64,000 nucleotides of DNA from Desulfobaccales bacterium. Its GTDB lineage: Bacteria > Desulfobacterota > Desulfobaccia > Desulfobaccales > 0-14-0-80-60-11. The notes beneath the pieces are model-generated. The model ran no database searches and was not told the origin of the DNA. It worked only from the letters and a program-made list of their open reading frames with translations. Numbering within the stretch: the first letter of the stretch is position 1; the number at the start of each line of letters is the position of its first letter. The stretch spans positions 124,001-188,000 of the forward strand of contig JBAZPO010000001.1 of NCBI GenBank assembly GCA_041648175.1. The letters run 5' to 3'. The position numbers were made by a program, and so were the translations under genes. Shown here in pieces: positions 27,002-35,283 of this stretch.

Positions 27002-27123
27002 GGGTTTTCGGAACCCAAAATTAGGGATTCCCTAAGTGCTTTTAAGGGAAAACCCTAATATTTTCACCATAGCTCATGAGGTTGAACTTCGTTCAGGCCC
27101 ATGGATGGGGATTCCCTGATTTT
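27002..27123. promoter_or_regulatory. Cluster of GGG-N-CCC palindromes upstream of the receiver-only gene
   Basis: Four dyads: GGGTTTTCGGAACCC (27002-27016), TTAGGGATTCCCTAA (27021-27035), TTAAGGGAAAACCCTAA (27042-27058) and GGGGATTCCCTGATTTT (27107-27123). The last almost repeats the words at 22672-22711. They fill the gap between the two regulator genes and are good candidates for binding by the NarL-type regulator. Confidence 0.55.
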
Positions 27124-27167
27124 CCAAAACCCCTTTTGACAAGCCCGTGGCTTGTCCGGGAGACGGT

Positions 27168-27617
27168 ATGACCATCAAGATCATCTTGGCGGACAACCAC
27201 CGGATTATTCGTCAGGGTCTCGCCCACCTCCTGGCCGGGGAACCCGACGTGTGCGTCGTGGGGGAAGCGGAAGATTGCGCTACCACCATCAGGCTCATTC
27301 AGGAATTCTCTCCCCAGATAGTGATTTTGGATATTTGCCTGCCCGACGCCAACGGCATGGACGCGACCCGCCGCATTGTGTCTCAATTCCCTGACATCAA
27401 AGTGATTGCTTTGTCCATGCACTCCGACAGTCTCTTTGTCATTAATATGCTCAATGCCGGCGCCTCGGGCTACTTGCTGAAAGATTGCGCTCTGGAAGAA
27501 CTGGTCAAGGCCATCCGTACCGTCTTGACCAAGAAAATCTATCTCAGCGCCAATCTGTCCAGCATGCTGGTCAAAGATTTGGCCAGCCGCATCACCGTTA
27601 ACAATAATGACAAATGA
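27168..27617 (+). CDS. Receiver-only paralogue of the NarL-type regulator
   Basis: 149 residues from the ATG at 27168 (CGGGAGACGGT before it). It is very similar to residues 1-130 of the upstream regulator (SDSLFVINMLNAGASGYLLKDCALEELVKAIRTVL), but it ends after the linker with no HTH, and no HTH remnant follows. The acidic pair DD is DN (LADNHRI), which removes one Mg2+ ligand, while the phospho-acceptor Asp (ILDICLPD) and Lys remain. It may be a weak phosphate sink or a competitor for dimer formation. Confidence 0.85.
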   Translation: MTIKIILADNHRIIRQGLAHLLAGEPDVCVVGEAEDCATTIRLIQEFSPQIVILDICLPDANGMDATRRIVSQFPDIKVIALSMHSDSLFVINMLNAGASGYLLKDCALEELVKAIRTVLTKKIYLSANLSSMLVKDLASRITVNNNDK

Positions 27618-27761
27618 CTGCGTGCGGACCAGGGGCCGGGGCCGAGCCCTTATCCGGATTTTAGTCGCCTCAGCCCCTCCCTGTAATAATCAGGCTATTT
27701 TTCCCCTCTCCCGCGGCAGCGCGGTATATCGGCAGGTCGCGTCGTTGCCTCAGCCCTCGCT

Positions 27762-28514
27762 TCAGTAGCCCACCGGCAGCCGGTACAGGATATCGGCCAG
27801 TTCCTCGGCCGAGCCCACCGGCTGATCCGTTTCGCCGTGCAGCTTCAGGCACTCGGCCCACAGGCCCGGCAAATCCCGGCCGGCCGCCTCCCACTGCACT
27901 TCCAAGGGAAAGAGGGGATTGTCCCGGCTGGCCGCCTCCCAGGCTTTGAGGTCGGCAAAGCGCTGGTCCAGAATCTGGGCCCGTTCGAAGGCGCTGCCCA
28001 CGATATCCTGATTGAACCCGGTGCTCCAGAAAAACTCGATGAGGGCCGGCACCGCTTCGGCCAGGGGCACCCCTTCCAGCATCTCCGGGCGGTAGCGCAG
28101 GCAGACCCTCTGGCTGCCGTAGTGCCCCGGTTCCCCGCGGACGTTGGGCAGGTTGGTATGATACAAGGTGTCGTCTAAGGCACTCAGGGTATGGTTCCGG
28201 AAGAACATCTTCATTTCTTCGAAACCGTCCCGGTAGAAGGTCAGGACATAGAGGATATAAGGGAAGGCCAGACGAAAGGGCTGGTAGTCGTCCGTCCCTT
28301 TTTTGCCGCTGCTGACCCGCACGGTGCGGCATTGGGGGGGATGCTCCACCACCAGGTAGAGGAGATCTTTCCTCTGGCAGAGCCAGCGGGTCCCCGGGGG
28401 TAAGATCGGCAAACGCGGCGGCATGACCCGGGCCACGTAGCGCAGCACTGCGTCCAGAGGCGCCCGGCGGGCCACCCGCCCCTCCCCTGCTCCCGCGTCC
28501 TCCTGGAGAATCAT
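27762..28514 (-). CDS. Predicted prokaryotic E2-like protein (PRTRC-B / Prok-E2 style), tentative
   Basis: 250 residues. The central pattern, a hydrophobic strand LAFPYILYVLTF, then TLYHTNLPNVRGEPG..., a Cys in SQRVCLRYRP and a helix ALIEFFWSTGFNQDI, resembles PRTRC system protein B and other bacterial UBC-like folds, where the Cys sits after an N-containing strand pair. This is from memory of family patterns, not from an alignment. The neighbour, transcribed in the same direction, is an AAA+ ATPase; a beta-grasp protein gene lies 8 kb away. It could instead be an unrelated hypothetical. Confidence 0.45.
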   Translation of the reverse strand: MILQEDAGAGEGRVARRAPLDAVLRYVARVMPPRLPILPPGTRWLCQRKDLLYLVVEHPPQCRTVRVSSGKKGTDDYQPFRLAFPYILYVLTFYRDGFEEMKMFFRNHTLSALDDTLYHTNLPNVRGEPGHYGSQRVCLRYRPEMLEGVPLAEAVPALIEFFWSTGFNQDIVGSAFERAQILDQRFADLKAWEAASRDNPLFPLEVQWEAAGRDLPGLWAECLKLHGETDQPVGSAEELADILYRLPVGY

Positions 28515-28592
28515 CTCAGGTCCACTAACGATGATCTTGTCTTTATTTATCGAATGTTCTCCAGTATAGGACAGGCGTTTTCGCCCGTTTAG

Positions 28593-28614
28593 GAACAGCC
28601 GGGGGCGGCTGTTC
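28593..28614. repeat. GAACAGCCG hairpin downstream of the AAA+ gene
   Basis: Perfect 9-bp stem GAACAGCCG/CGGCTGTTC with a 4-bp loop in the gap between the AAA+ gene and the E2-like gene. On the plus strand it is followed by TACATTTTTTT. It may separate the two transcripts or be a dispersed repeat. Confidence 0.5.
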
Positions 28615-28651
28615 TACATTTTTTTAAGGAAATATGGCTGAAACACTTCGC

Positions 28652-30400
28652 CTAATCCCCGGCTTCCTCGCTCCCTCCGGCCCAGCCCCAGACCCGCTCC
28701 GGCACAAAGCGCCGGGAGGAGCACTGGTTCAGGGCCAGGCGTTCCATGTGGCGCAGCACCTCCATCTGGTGTGGCGGCAGAAAGTCGTCGATCACCTGCT
28801 TAAAGTCGTCCCGGCAGACCTCTTCCCGGCCCGCCAGGCGTGCGGCGCGGTAGGCCCGATAGACCAGTTCCTCGATATCCCCGCCGGTGATTATGTCCGG
28901 GTGCCGGGCTTCCAGGTAGCGGGTGATGTCGTCGAAGTCCGGGAAGTCGCAGCTAATCTGGCTGCGCCGCGCCACCACTGCAAAGATGTGGGACTTCTCG
29001 GAGGTGTCCGGCATGAAAAAGGGAATCCGTTCACTGGAACGGCCCGAGCGCAAATCCGCTTTATCCAGCCGGTCCGGGCGGTTGGTAATCCTGATCCACA
29101 GGACCTTGCCCTGGATAGCCGGATCACCCATGAAGTCAAAGCGCATCTGCCTGAGGCGGTTGCCCACCCCGGTGTCGCCGGAGTATTCATCCCGGCCATG
29201 CTCGCTCTGGTCCGCCTCGTCCTCCACTACCACCACAGGAGTAAGGCTGCGGAGGGTGTGCAGGGACTTGAAAAAATTGCGTTCACTTTCTCCCACCCAC
29301 TTGGTGCGAGGGTTGAGCAGCTTAACGAAATTAAAACCCGTGTCCCGGGCCAGGCCTTCCGCCAATGCGGTCTTGCCCACCCCCGGCGGCCCCATCATGG
29401 TGATGCCCCGGGGCACCAGTTTATCGTCGCCGGCGTGGATGGCCCGCACAATCTGGCCGAAGTAAGCCTTAATGGGTTCCATCCCCCCGATCTCTTCCAG
29501 GCCGAAACGGGGTTCGATGACCTCAATGAGCCCCACCAATTCCTGGCGCAGCAGGTCCTTCTTTTTTCTGCGAACCATCTCCATGGTCAAAGGCGTCCGC
29601 CGGGATTGGCGCAGAAGTGACCGAAGCAGCCGGAGGCTTAAGCCCGCCCCCAGGTTGGCCAGGCTCTGGGCAGGAAGCTCCAGGCGACAGGGGCTTACGG
29701 CCAGGAGGTGTTCGATAAAATGTTGGCGGGCGGCTTGATCCGGTGGCGGCACCTCGATAATCTGGGCGCCGTGGCGGCTTAAGAGCAGATTGGCGTTTAA
29801 CTCCGCCAGGTTGCCGGTAGTCAGGACAATCACATGGCCCTGTTCCACCAACTCCAGTTGCCGGGCCCAACGCAACAAGGTCACCAGAGAGGCCCGGTCC
29901 GGCTCTCCCATGGACCCCAGGTCCACCGCGGGCACGATGGTTTCGGCATACTCCAGGATCAGGGCCAGGGGTTTGGTCAGGCCGCTTACCTGGCAGGTGG
30001 CGGTCATCACCCGCTCCGCCAGTTGCAGCACTTCCCGGGGGCTTTGGGGCAGGGGTTTGGGAGTGGGTTGTTGACCCAGGGCCTTTAAGGCCCTGGCCCG
30101 GACCCGGGACACATCTTCTTCTGCGCCCGTATCCGGCAGAGGTGGTTCCAAAGCCAGACGGAAGGCGTTTTCGCAGGGGTCGTCCCAGAACTCCAGGCCC
30201 AGACCGAGGTTATAGAAGACCGCATGACGCTCCTGGGCAAGCCAATGGCCCAGAAAATGGCGAAACGGCAGGTAATCGCCGTTTACCCGGATGTAATCGA
30301 AAACTTGCCCATGGAGGATAAAGAGGGCCGATTCTCCCTCTTTGAGGTGCTCCTCCAATTCCTGGGCCCATTCCGGTAGGTTTTGCCAGGGGCCCATCAT
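28652..30400 (-). CDS. AAA+ ATPase with an N-terminal degenerate AAA-like module
   Basis: 582 residues. The C-terminal half (about 310-530) is a classic AAA module: Walker A GPPGVGKTAL, Walker B VVVVEDEAD, and ITNRPDRLDKADLRSGRSSERI, which matches sensor 1 and the SRH arginines of the 26S proteasome/FtsH-like clade. The N-terminal half (about 20-270) looks like a second AAA fold without Walker motifs (ALILEYAETIVP and VIVLTTGNLAELN align with B and sensor 1). It is likely an unfoldase or remodelling ATPase; the target is unknown. No protease domain is present. Confidence 0.8.
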   Translation of the reverse strand: MMGPWQNLPEWAQELEEHLKEGESALFILHGQVFDYIRVNGDYLPFRHFLGHWLAQERHAVFYNLGLGLEFWDDPCENAFRLALEPPLPDTGAEEDVSRVRARALKALGQQPTPKPLPQSPREVLQLAERVMTATCQVSGLTKPLALILEYAETIVPAVDLGSMGEPDRASLVTLLRWARQLELVEQGHVIVLTTGNLAELNANLLLSRHGAQIIEVPPPDQAARQHFIEHLLAVSPCRLELPAQSLANLGAGLSLRLLRSLLRQSRRTPLTMEMVRRKKKDLLRQELVGLIEVIEPRFGLEEIGGMEPIKAYFGQIVRAIHAGDDKLVPRGITMMGPPGVGKTALAEGLARDTGFNFVKLLNPRTKWVGESERNFFKSLHTLRSLTPVVVVEDEADQSEHGRDEYSGDTGVGNRLRQMRFDFMGDPAIQGKVLWIRITNRPDRLDKADLRSGRSSERIPFFMPDTSEKSHIFAVVARRSQISCDFPDFDDITRYLEARHPDIITGGDIEELVYRAYRAARLAGREEVCRDDFKQVIDDFLPPHQMEVLRHMERLALNQCSSRRFVPERVWGWAGGSEEAGD

Positions 30401-30548
30401 TCTGCCTCGCTGCTGGAAGGGTGTGAGGCGGGGGAGGATATGGGAGTGAAGGCTAAGCCACGCGGCCTCCCCTTAATTTATTTCAGAACATGGTTTGCCG
30501 TTCATTATCCATATGGATGTTTATCGAGTGGCGAGCTATGAAGCCCTG

Positions 30549-31052
30549 TTACAGCAAGGGCTCGATCAACTTTTGGAAAGCTTCCTTTTTTCGGGTGCCC
30601 TCGATCCGCTGCTTGATGTTGCCTTGCTTGTCGATAATGACCGTGGTGGGCACCACCGCGATACTCCCATAGGCATCGCTCACCTTATCATTGCCGACGA
30701 GCACCGGGTACTGCAGGCCCAGTTGTTTTACCAGGAAACGGATTTGCGTGGGGTCGGAACTCAGGGCAATACCAAACATCTGCAAGCCCTTGCCTTTGAG
30801 CTCATTGTTGATTTTGTTCAAATCCGGCATCTCGTCCCGGCACGGACCGCAAAAGAAGGTGAAGAAGTTGATCACGACTACCTTGCCCTTGAACTGGCTG
30901 AGGGTGTAATCCTTTCCCGTAAGGACGTCTTTCAGGGTGAAGTCGGGGGCGGGTTTATCAGCCCAACTTGGGGACGTCAGGGCCAGGATGCAAATGGCCA
31001 CCATCAGCATCCGAGCCATGATCCAGGAAAGGCGACATGACTTCTGAGGCAT
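30549..31052 (-). CDS. TlpA/ResA-like thiol-disulfide oxidoreductase
   Basis: 167 residues. A signal peptide or anchor (about 10-31, ending SWA) is followed by a thioredoxin fold: FTLKDVLTGKDYTLSQFKGKVVVINFF, active site CGPC (about residue 68), and cis-Pro in VVPTT. It is periplasmic and probably reduces cytochrome c apoproteins or other exported thiols, which suits a genome with multihaem cytochromes. Transcribed alone on the minus strand. Confidence 0.9.
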   Translation of the reverse strand: MPQKSCRLSWIMARMLMVAICILALTSPSWADKPAPDFTLKDVLTGKDYTLSQFKGKVVVINFFTFFCGPCRDEMPDLNKINNELKGKGLQMFGIALSSDPTQIRFLVKQLGLQYPVLVGNDKVSDAYGSIAVVPTTVIIDKQGNIKQRIEGTRKKEAFQKLIEPLL

Positions 31053-31131
31053 TATTGGTCTCCTTACTCTGAGATAAGGTGCCTTATATTTTTCACGAAT
31101 ATATCAAAAAGGCCTCAGGCCCGCAATTTAT

Positions 31132-32712
31132 TTACCGGCGGGGGCGATCCTGGGGGCGGGCCACCAGCCAGGCCGGGATTTGGCCCCGAGGCCGCGGGCT
31201 ATGCGGCAGGGCCACCATGAGCGGGAAGATGGTCTGCTGTTTGAACCAAGGTTCCATATCCAGGAGATTCTGGGGAGCTTTGAGGCAAAGGAAGGCTTTG
31301 CCATCTTCGGCCATCCAGCGCAGGTTGGCAGGCGGGGTCAGTGCGGCGGCTTCTTGAGGGCAGACAGCCAGGACCGCACAGTGGTAGAGGTAACTCCAGA
31401 ACCTGCCCGAAGGCGCAGCCGCGAGGATATCCTGCCAGTGCTCGGCCTGATGCCCCGGGGGCAGGCAGACTCTAGACACCTTGAACTCCCGGAAGGCTTT
31501 CACGGACCAGGAATTACGCACCCCCAGGGTTTGATCCCCGTAAACCTGGCCATCGACGGCCCCGGCCAGGGCTACCGCCCCCCAATCGCCGGCCACAAAG
31601 CGGCTATAACCGCCCTGTCCGAGGGTTTCCAGGGCTTTTTGGTAGAACGCCAGGGACGACTCCGGGATGGCGGGGGGCAGTCGCCAGATGAGCCGCCGCG
31701 GACCCCAGTGGCGATGCTCCGGCAAGAAAGCGGCATAATTATCCGAAGTCAACGTCAGCACCAGGGGGTCCCGCCATTCCCGGGACAGCTCCTCGGCCTC
31801 GGCGTAATCCCGGGCCTCCAGCCAGATCCGGCCCCGGGCCAGTAAATTCGGCCGGGAAGCGCTTGCCGCGCTTTGCTGCGAGGGCGGCAGCGGGTACACA
31901 GGGGGACCTTGACAAGTTCCTGTGGGCGGGGCGGCCATCCGAAGGCTCTCCCCAAAGGCTTCCACCACCTGCCGGGCCGCGGCCAGGACTTTGGGACGCT
32001 CCATCGGGGAGGCCGTCGCCACGGCTTGAAAGAGCCCGATCACCCGGGTTAGGGACGCGGGAGCAAAGAGTTCTCCCCTGATCTGGACCGCCTCGATACC
32101 GAGCTGACACAAGCCGGAAAAGGTTTCCAGGGCTGCCATCAGTGTCCCGGCGTTTTCCGGCCGGGCCAGGCAGCAGGTTGCGCAGCTCACCCCCAAATAC
32201 TCTGCCATCAGGCACAGACTGGCATACCCATGACAGCCGGTCAGCAAGGCAACGGCCAGGGGCATGGCAGTTTGACGCCGCATCAACGCCAGGTCTTTTA
32301 AACTCACCGGCCCTTCCACCACCACCCGGGTAAACCCCAGGGTCTCTGCCAGCCGCATTCCCGGGGAGTTATGGGCGCCCCAGTTCCCCGCGGCGACCAA
32401 CGGCAGGTGGGGATAACGCCAGCGGGCCTCCTTAACCAGGCCCAGGTCCCGGAGCTGCAAGCCGTCGGGATTAAGCCGGGCCACTTTCTCGAGCTTATCT
32501 GCCACCTTTGGCAACTCAGCTTCCGTAAGCAATTCATCCCAAACGAGATAAAATTTGAGGCCCCGCTCTCGGGCCGCGGCCTGCCAGTCCGCGAGTTCGG
32601 ACCAGACTCGGGCCTCAGGGTCCCGGGGGAGGGGAACCGCAACTGCCCCCGCACCCTGCTCGCACGCGACGGCCAAAGATTCCTGGTTCAAAATGTGCAC
32701 CACTAATTCCAT
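31132..32712 (-). CDS. U32 peptidase-like protein (divergent)
   Basis: 526 residues with the general U32 layout: an N-terminal TIM-barrel-like half (LQLRDLGLVKEARWRYPHLPLVAAGNWGAHNS) and a Cys cluster GCHGYASLCLMAEYLGVSCATCC where active U32 proteins have HGxxCxxxSGxCxLS...GxC. The cluster is altered but keeps several Cys, so an Fe-S or metal role like that of RlhA/UbiU/TrhP is possible. The rest aligns with the U32 collagenase-type C-terminal region only loosely. Family confident, activity not. Confidence 0.7.
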   Translation of the reverse strand: MELVVHILNQESLAVACEQGAGAVAVPLPRDPEARVWSELADWQAAARERGLKFYLVWDELLTEAELPKVADKLEKVARLNPDGLQLRDLGLVKEARWRYPHLPLVAAGNWGAHNSPGMRLAETLGFTRVVVEGPVSLKDLALMRRQTAMPLAVALLTGCHGYASLCLMAEYLGVSCATCCLARPENAGTLMAALETFSGLCQLGIEAVQIRGELFAPASLTRVIGLFQAVATASPMERPKVLAAARQVVEAFGESLRMAAPPTGTCQGPPVYPLPPSQQSAASASRPNLLARGRIWLEARDYAEAEELSREWRDPLVLTLTSDNYAAFLPEHRHWGPRRLIWRLPPAIPESSLAFYQKALETLGQGGYSRFVAGDWGAVALAGAVDGQVYGDQTLGVRNSWSVKAFREFKVSRVCLPPGHQAEHWQDILAAAPSGRFWSYLYHCAVLAVCPQEAAALTPPANLRWMAEDGKAFLCLKAPQNLLDMEPWFKQQTIFPLMVALPHSPRPRGQIPAWLVARPQDRPRR

Positions 32713-32830
32713 TCGTTATTCCATCTAGTTCCCTCTCCCCTTTGGAGGAGAGGGTGAGGGGGGGCAATCTCTTTCTTGCTCCGAATAATAAAATCAAACG
32801 AAAAAACTATACACTAAAAACCGTCTCTCC

Positions 32831-32860
32831 TTGACATCACCCCATGGTATTCCCTATTGT
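32831..32860 (+). promoter_or_regulatory. Sigma70-type promoter candidate for the FMN reductase gene
   Basis: TTGACA, an 18-bp spacer and TATTGT, 26 bp before the start codon. Confidence 0.4.
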
Positions 32861-32886
32861 TACTCAATCACCTCAAGGAGATTACC

Positions 32887-33492
32887 ATGAAAGTCCTGGG
32901 CATATTCGGCAGTCCCCGCCGGCAAGGGAACTCCGACACCCTTATGAAGGCTTTCCTTCAGGGCGCGGCCGAGGCCGGCGCCGCGGTGGAAGAAATCTTC
33001 CTGCGCGAAAAAAAGATTTCCCCCTGCCTGGAAATATATCATTGTTTTAAAGATGGCACCTGTCCCATTAAAGACGAAATGCGGGAACTTTATGACAAGC
33101 TCATCGAGGCGGACGTGGTGGCCCTGGCTTCACCGGTTTTCTTTTATAGCGTCAGCGCCCAAGCCAAGGCCATGATCGACCGCACCCAGGCCCTGTGGGC
33201 CCGGCGTTATGCGCTCAAACAGGACTTCCCCGGCGGCAACCGTCAGGGAGTCCTGTTGTGCACCGGCGCCACCAAGGGGCGTCTCTTGTTCGTGGGCTCC
33301 CGCCTGGTGGCCAAATATTTTTTTGACGCCATCAATGTGCGGTACGCCGCCGAACTCCTGGTGCGGGGCGTGGATGAAAAAGGCGCCATCAATGACCGGC
33401 CCGAAGTCTTAGAGCAGGCCCGGAACCTGGGCCGTAAGGTGGGTCGGGGTGAGATGCTGGGCCCCATCAAGATGGACCCGTTGGCGGTTTAG
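32887..33492 (+). CDS. NADPH-dependent FMN reductase / iron-sulfur flavoprotein family
   Basis: 201 residues from the ATG at 32887 (CAAGGAG at 32874-32880). MKVLGIFGSPRRQGNSDTLMKAFL is the flavodoxin-like FMN phosphate loop. The segment KISPCLEIYHCFKDGTCPIKDEM has three Cys near the usual iron-sulfur flavoprotein position (CxxCxxC...C) but with wider spacing, so a cluster is uncertain. SPVFFYSVSAQAKAMIDR is the conserved dimer and active-site loop. It probably transfers electrons from NAD(P)H. Confidence 0.85.
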   Translation: MKVLGIFGSPRRQGNSDTLMKAFLQGAAEAGAAVEEIFLREKKISPCLEIYHCFKDGTCPIKDEMRELYDKLIEADVVALASPVFFYSVSAQAKAMIDRTQALWARRYALKQDFPGGNRQGVLLCTGATKGRLLFVGSRLVAKYFFDAINVRYAAELLVRGVDEKGAINDRPEVLEQARNLGRKVGRGEMLGPIKMDPLAV

Positions 33493-33602
33493 TAATGATA
33501 GTAAGTATACGGTAGACAGTTAAACTCTAAACCATTTTTGAACTGCGGTGCCAAGGTTGCCATCCCAAATAGAACTATCTATCGATAAACAAGGAGGACG
33601 AA

Positions 33603-33617
33603 ATGAGCAAAAAATGA
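33603..33617 (+). other. Orphan start: perfect ribosome site with a 4-codon frame
   Basis: ACAAGGAGGACGAA precedes ATG AGC AAA AAA TGA. A strong ribosome site leading into four codons looks like the surviving 5' end of a gene interrupted near the border of the AT-rich TIR segment (33493-34860), or a leader peptide. The rest of this 288-bp gap shows no gene. Confidence 0.35.
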
Positions 33618-33780
33618 TTTCCCGGGTCATGGCTGCTATTATGTTGAATACATTTGACTATCTCTTGTAGGGGCTTTTTCAAGCAATTCCTTTACAAAAT
33701 AACTGGGAAGTAGGAATAGGGGAAACTTGCGGTATTAAATCTTATACGCCATTGAATCTTACATTAGGGTGATTAAACGG

Positions 33781-34851
33781 ATGGAACCAATTAGGGTAAA
33801 AGTAGTCCAATTTGGAAAACTCCAGACCGATGAAGTTAATAATATATTAGGTGTAGCTAACTTATGTCAGCCTACGTATTATTTCGATGAAGTGCAAGAC
33901 CTCAAAGTTGATCTGTCTCCTTATCGGTTACCAAATAAGAGTTATGACCTTGATACAGCTACGGAGCAACACGTACTTCCAAAGTATTATGAGCGTCCGC
34001 TCATTGTACTTACATCAGAACCTTATGGAGCACCTGCGCGTGGATCAGAAGAGGAGGCGTTCTATTTCTTAGGCGCTTTAGAGACAAATGTCTCAATAAT
34101 CAGCACTTATTTGTGGAAAGATTCCAAAGAGAACGGGAGTCTTCAATTATACTTGCTTTTCATGATTGGAACCAGCCTTATTTCTGAATATGCCGGCCTC
34201 CAATTTCATGATGAAACGAAGGGATGCCTTTTCGACTTTTGTGAAGAACCTATCGATATTTATAGGTCACTGAAATCCGATAATTTTTTTTGTCCAACTT
34301 GCAATACCTATATCGAGCGGGCATTAAGAGAAGGTAGGATAAACATAGATCAGCTTGTGTCAGCAATGCGAATCATCAACCGCGCACGTCGGATCGAATT
34401 ATCATGCTTCATTAGCTACAGTCACAAGGATGAGGCCTTTGCAAAAAAACTATATTTGCGAATGAAAAAGAGAAAGCTGAAGGTATGGTTAGCAGCCGAA
34501 GATCTGGGAGACGGCATAATCCATGATCAGCTTGAACGTTCAATCAGATTGCACGATAAACTTCTCCTTGTTCTCTCGAATAACAGTATGTCAAGTGAGT
34601 GGGTCAAAACAGAGATACGCTGGGCAATGGATGTAGGCATCAAGGAAAACATTAACAAATTGCTGCCAATTCGTCTTGTAGAAATGGACTCTGTCAAAGC
34701 ATGGAAGCTCTTTGATTCGGATATTGGAAAAGACTTGGCACGCGAGATTCGTGAGAATCTTATTCATGATTTCTCCAATTGGCAAGATTTGAAGGCCTTT
34801 AACCGCTCGTTTCGTCGATTAATACGATATATATATGAAATCGCCATGTAG
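33781..34851 (+). CDS. TIR-domain protein with a degenerate metzincin-like N-terminal region
   Basis: 356 residues from the ATG at 33781 (an in-frame GTG lies at 33769). The C-terminal half (about 210-350) is a TIR_2 domain: CFISYSHKDEAFAKKLYLRMK, KVWLAAEDLGDG, and SSEWVKTEIRWAMD containing the likely NADase glutamate. The N-terminal part recalls archaemetzincins (GLQFHDETKGCLFDFC...FFCPTC), but the zinc HExxH is missing. AT-rich compared with both neighbours, so probably acquired. TIR NADases of this kind act in anti-phage defence; the trigger is unknown. Confidence 0.8.
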   Translation: MEPIRVKVVQFGKLQTDEVNNILGVANLCQPTYYFDEVQDLKVDLSPYRLPNKSYDLDTATEQHVLPKYYERPLIVLTSEPYGAPARGSEEEAFYFLGALETNVSIISTYLWKDSKENGSLQLYLLFMIGTSLISEYAGLQFHDETKGCLFDFCEEPIDIYRSLKSDNFFCPTCNTYIERALREGRINIDQLVSAMRIINRARRIELSCFISYSHKDEAFAKKLYLRMKKRKLKVWLAAEDLGDGIIHDQLERSIRLHDKLLLVLSNNSMSSEWVKTEIRWAMDVGIKENINKLLPIRLVEMDSVKAWKLFDSDIGKDLAREIRENLIHDFSNWQDLKAFNRSFRRLIRYIYEIAM

Positions 34852-34893
34852 ATCATGGCAACAGACTACTGACTACCACCCCAAGGAGGTCTT

Positions 34894-35283
34894 ATGGCAC
34901 TGGCTGTGGGTATGACCCATGAAATGCGGCTCAAGACCGGGCCGGAGCACTCCGCCCAGAAATTCTACCCCAAGGTTCCCAACGTCTTCGGCACCCCCTT
35001 CCTGGGAGGCCTCTTCGAAGGGGTCAGCGCCGACCTGATGGCCTCCCATCTGGCGGAAGGTGAAACTTCGGTGGGCATGTCCATGAACTTAAAGCACACC
35101 GCGCCCACCCCTTTGGGGATGGAAGTGCGGGCCGTCACCGAAATCACCCTGGTGGAAGGGCGCAAGATCACCTTTAAGCTGGAAGCCTTCGACGAGAAGG
35201 AAAAGATTGGCGAGGCCGTGCACGAACGCTTTATAATCAACGCAGAGAAATTCAATCAGAAGTTGGAGGCCAAAAAAAGCTGA
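34894..35283 (+). CDS. Hotdog-fold acyl-CoA thioesterase (FlK-like)
   Basis: 129 residues. The opening GMTHEMRLKTGPEHSAQKFYPKVPNVFGTP and GETSVGMSMNLKHTAPTPLG fit the fluoroacetyl-CoA thioesterase-like branch of hotdog proteins. A Thr, Glu and His of the FlK type are plausible (T in FGTP, E in LFEG, H in LKHTAP). It starts after AAGGAGG. The stop overlaps the next gene at CTGA, making it the first member of a compact operon. Confidence 0.85.
   Translation: MALAVGMTHEMRLKTGPEHSAQKFYPKVPNVFGTPFLGGLFEGVSADLMASHLAEGETSVGMSMNLKHTAPTPLGMEVRAVTEITLVEGRKITFKLEAFDEKEKIGEAVHERFIINAEKFNQKLEAKKS

Noticed and set aside
28634..29620. A 328-codon plus-strand open frame inside the AAA+ gene
   Set aside because: It lies antisense to a gene with full AAA motifs, and its product has no recognisable pattern. 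It arises from the GC-rich codon use of the real gene.
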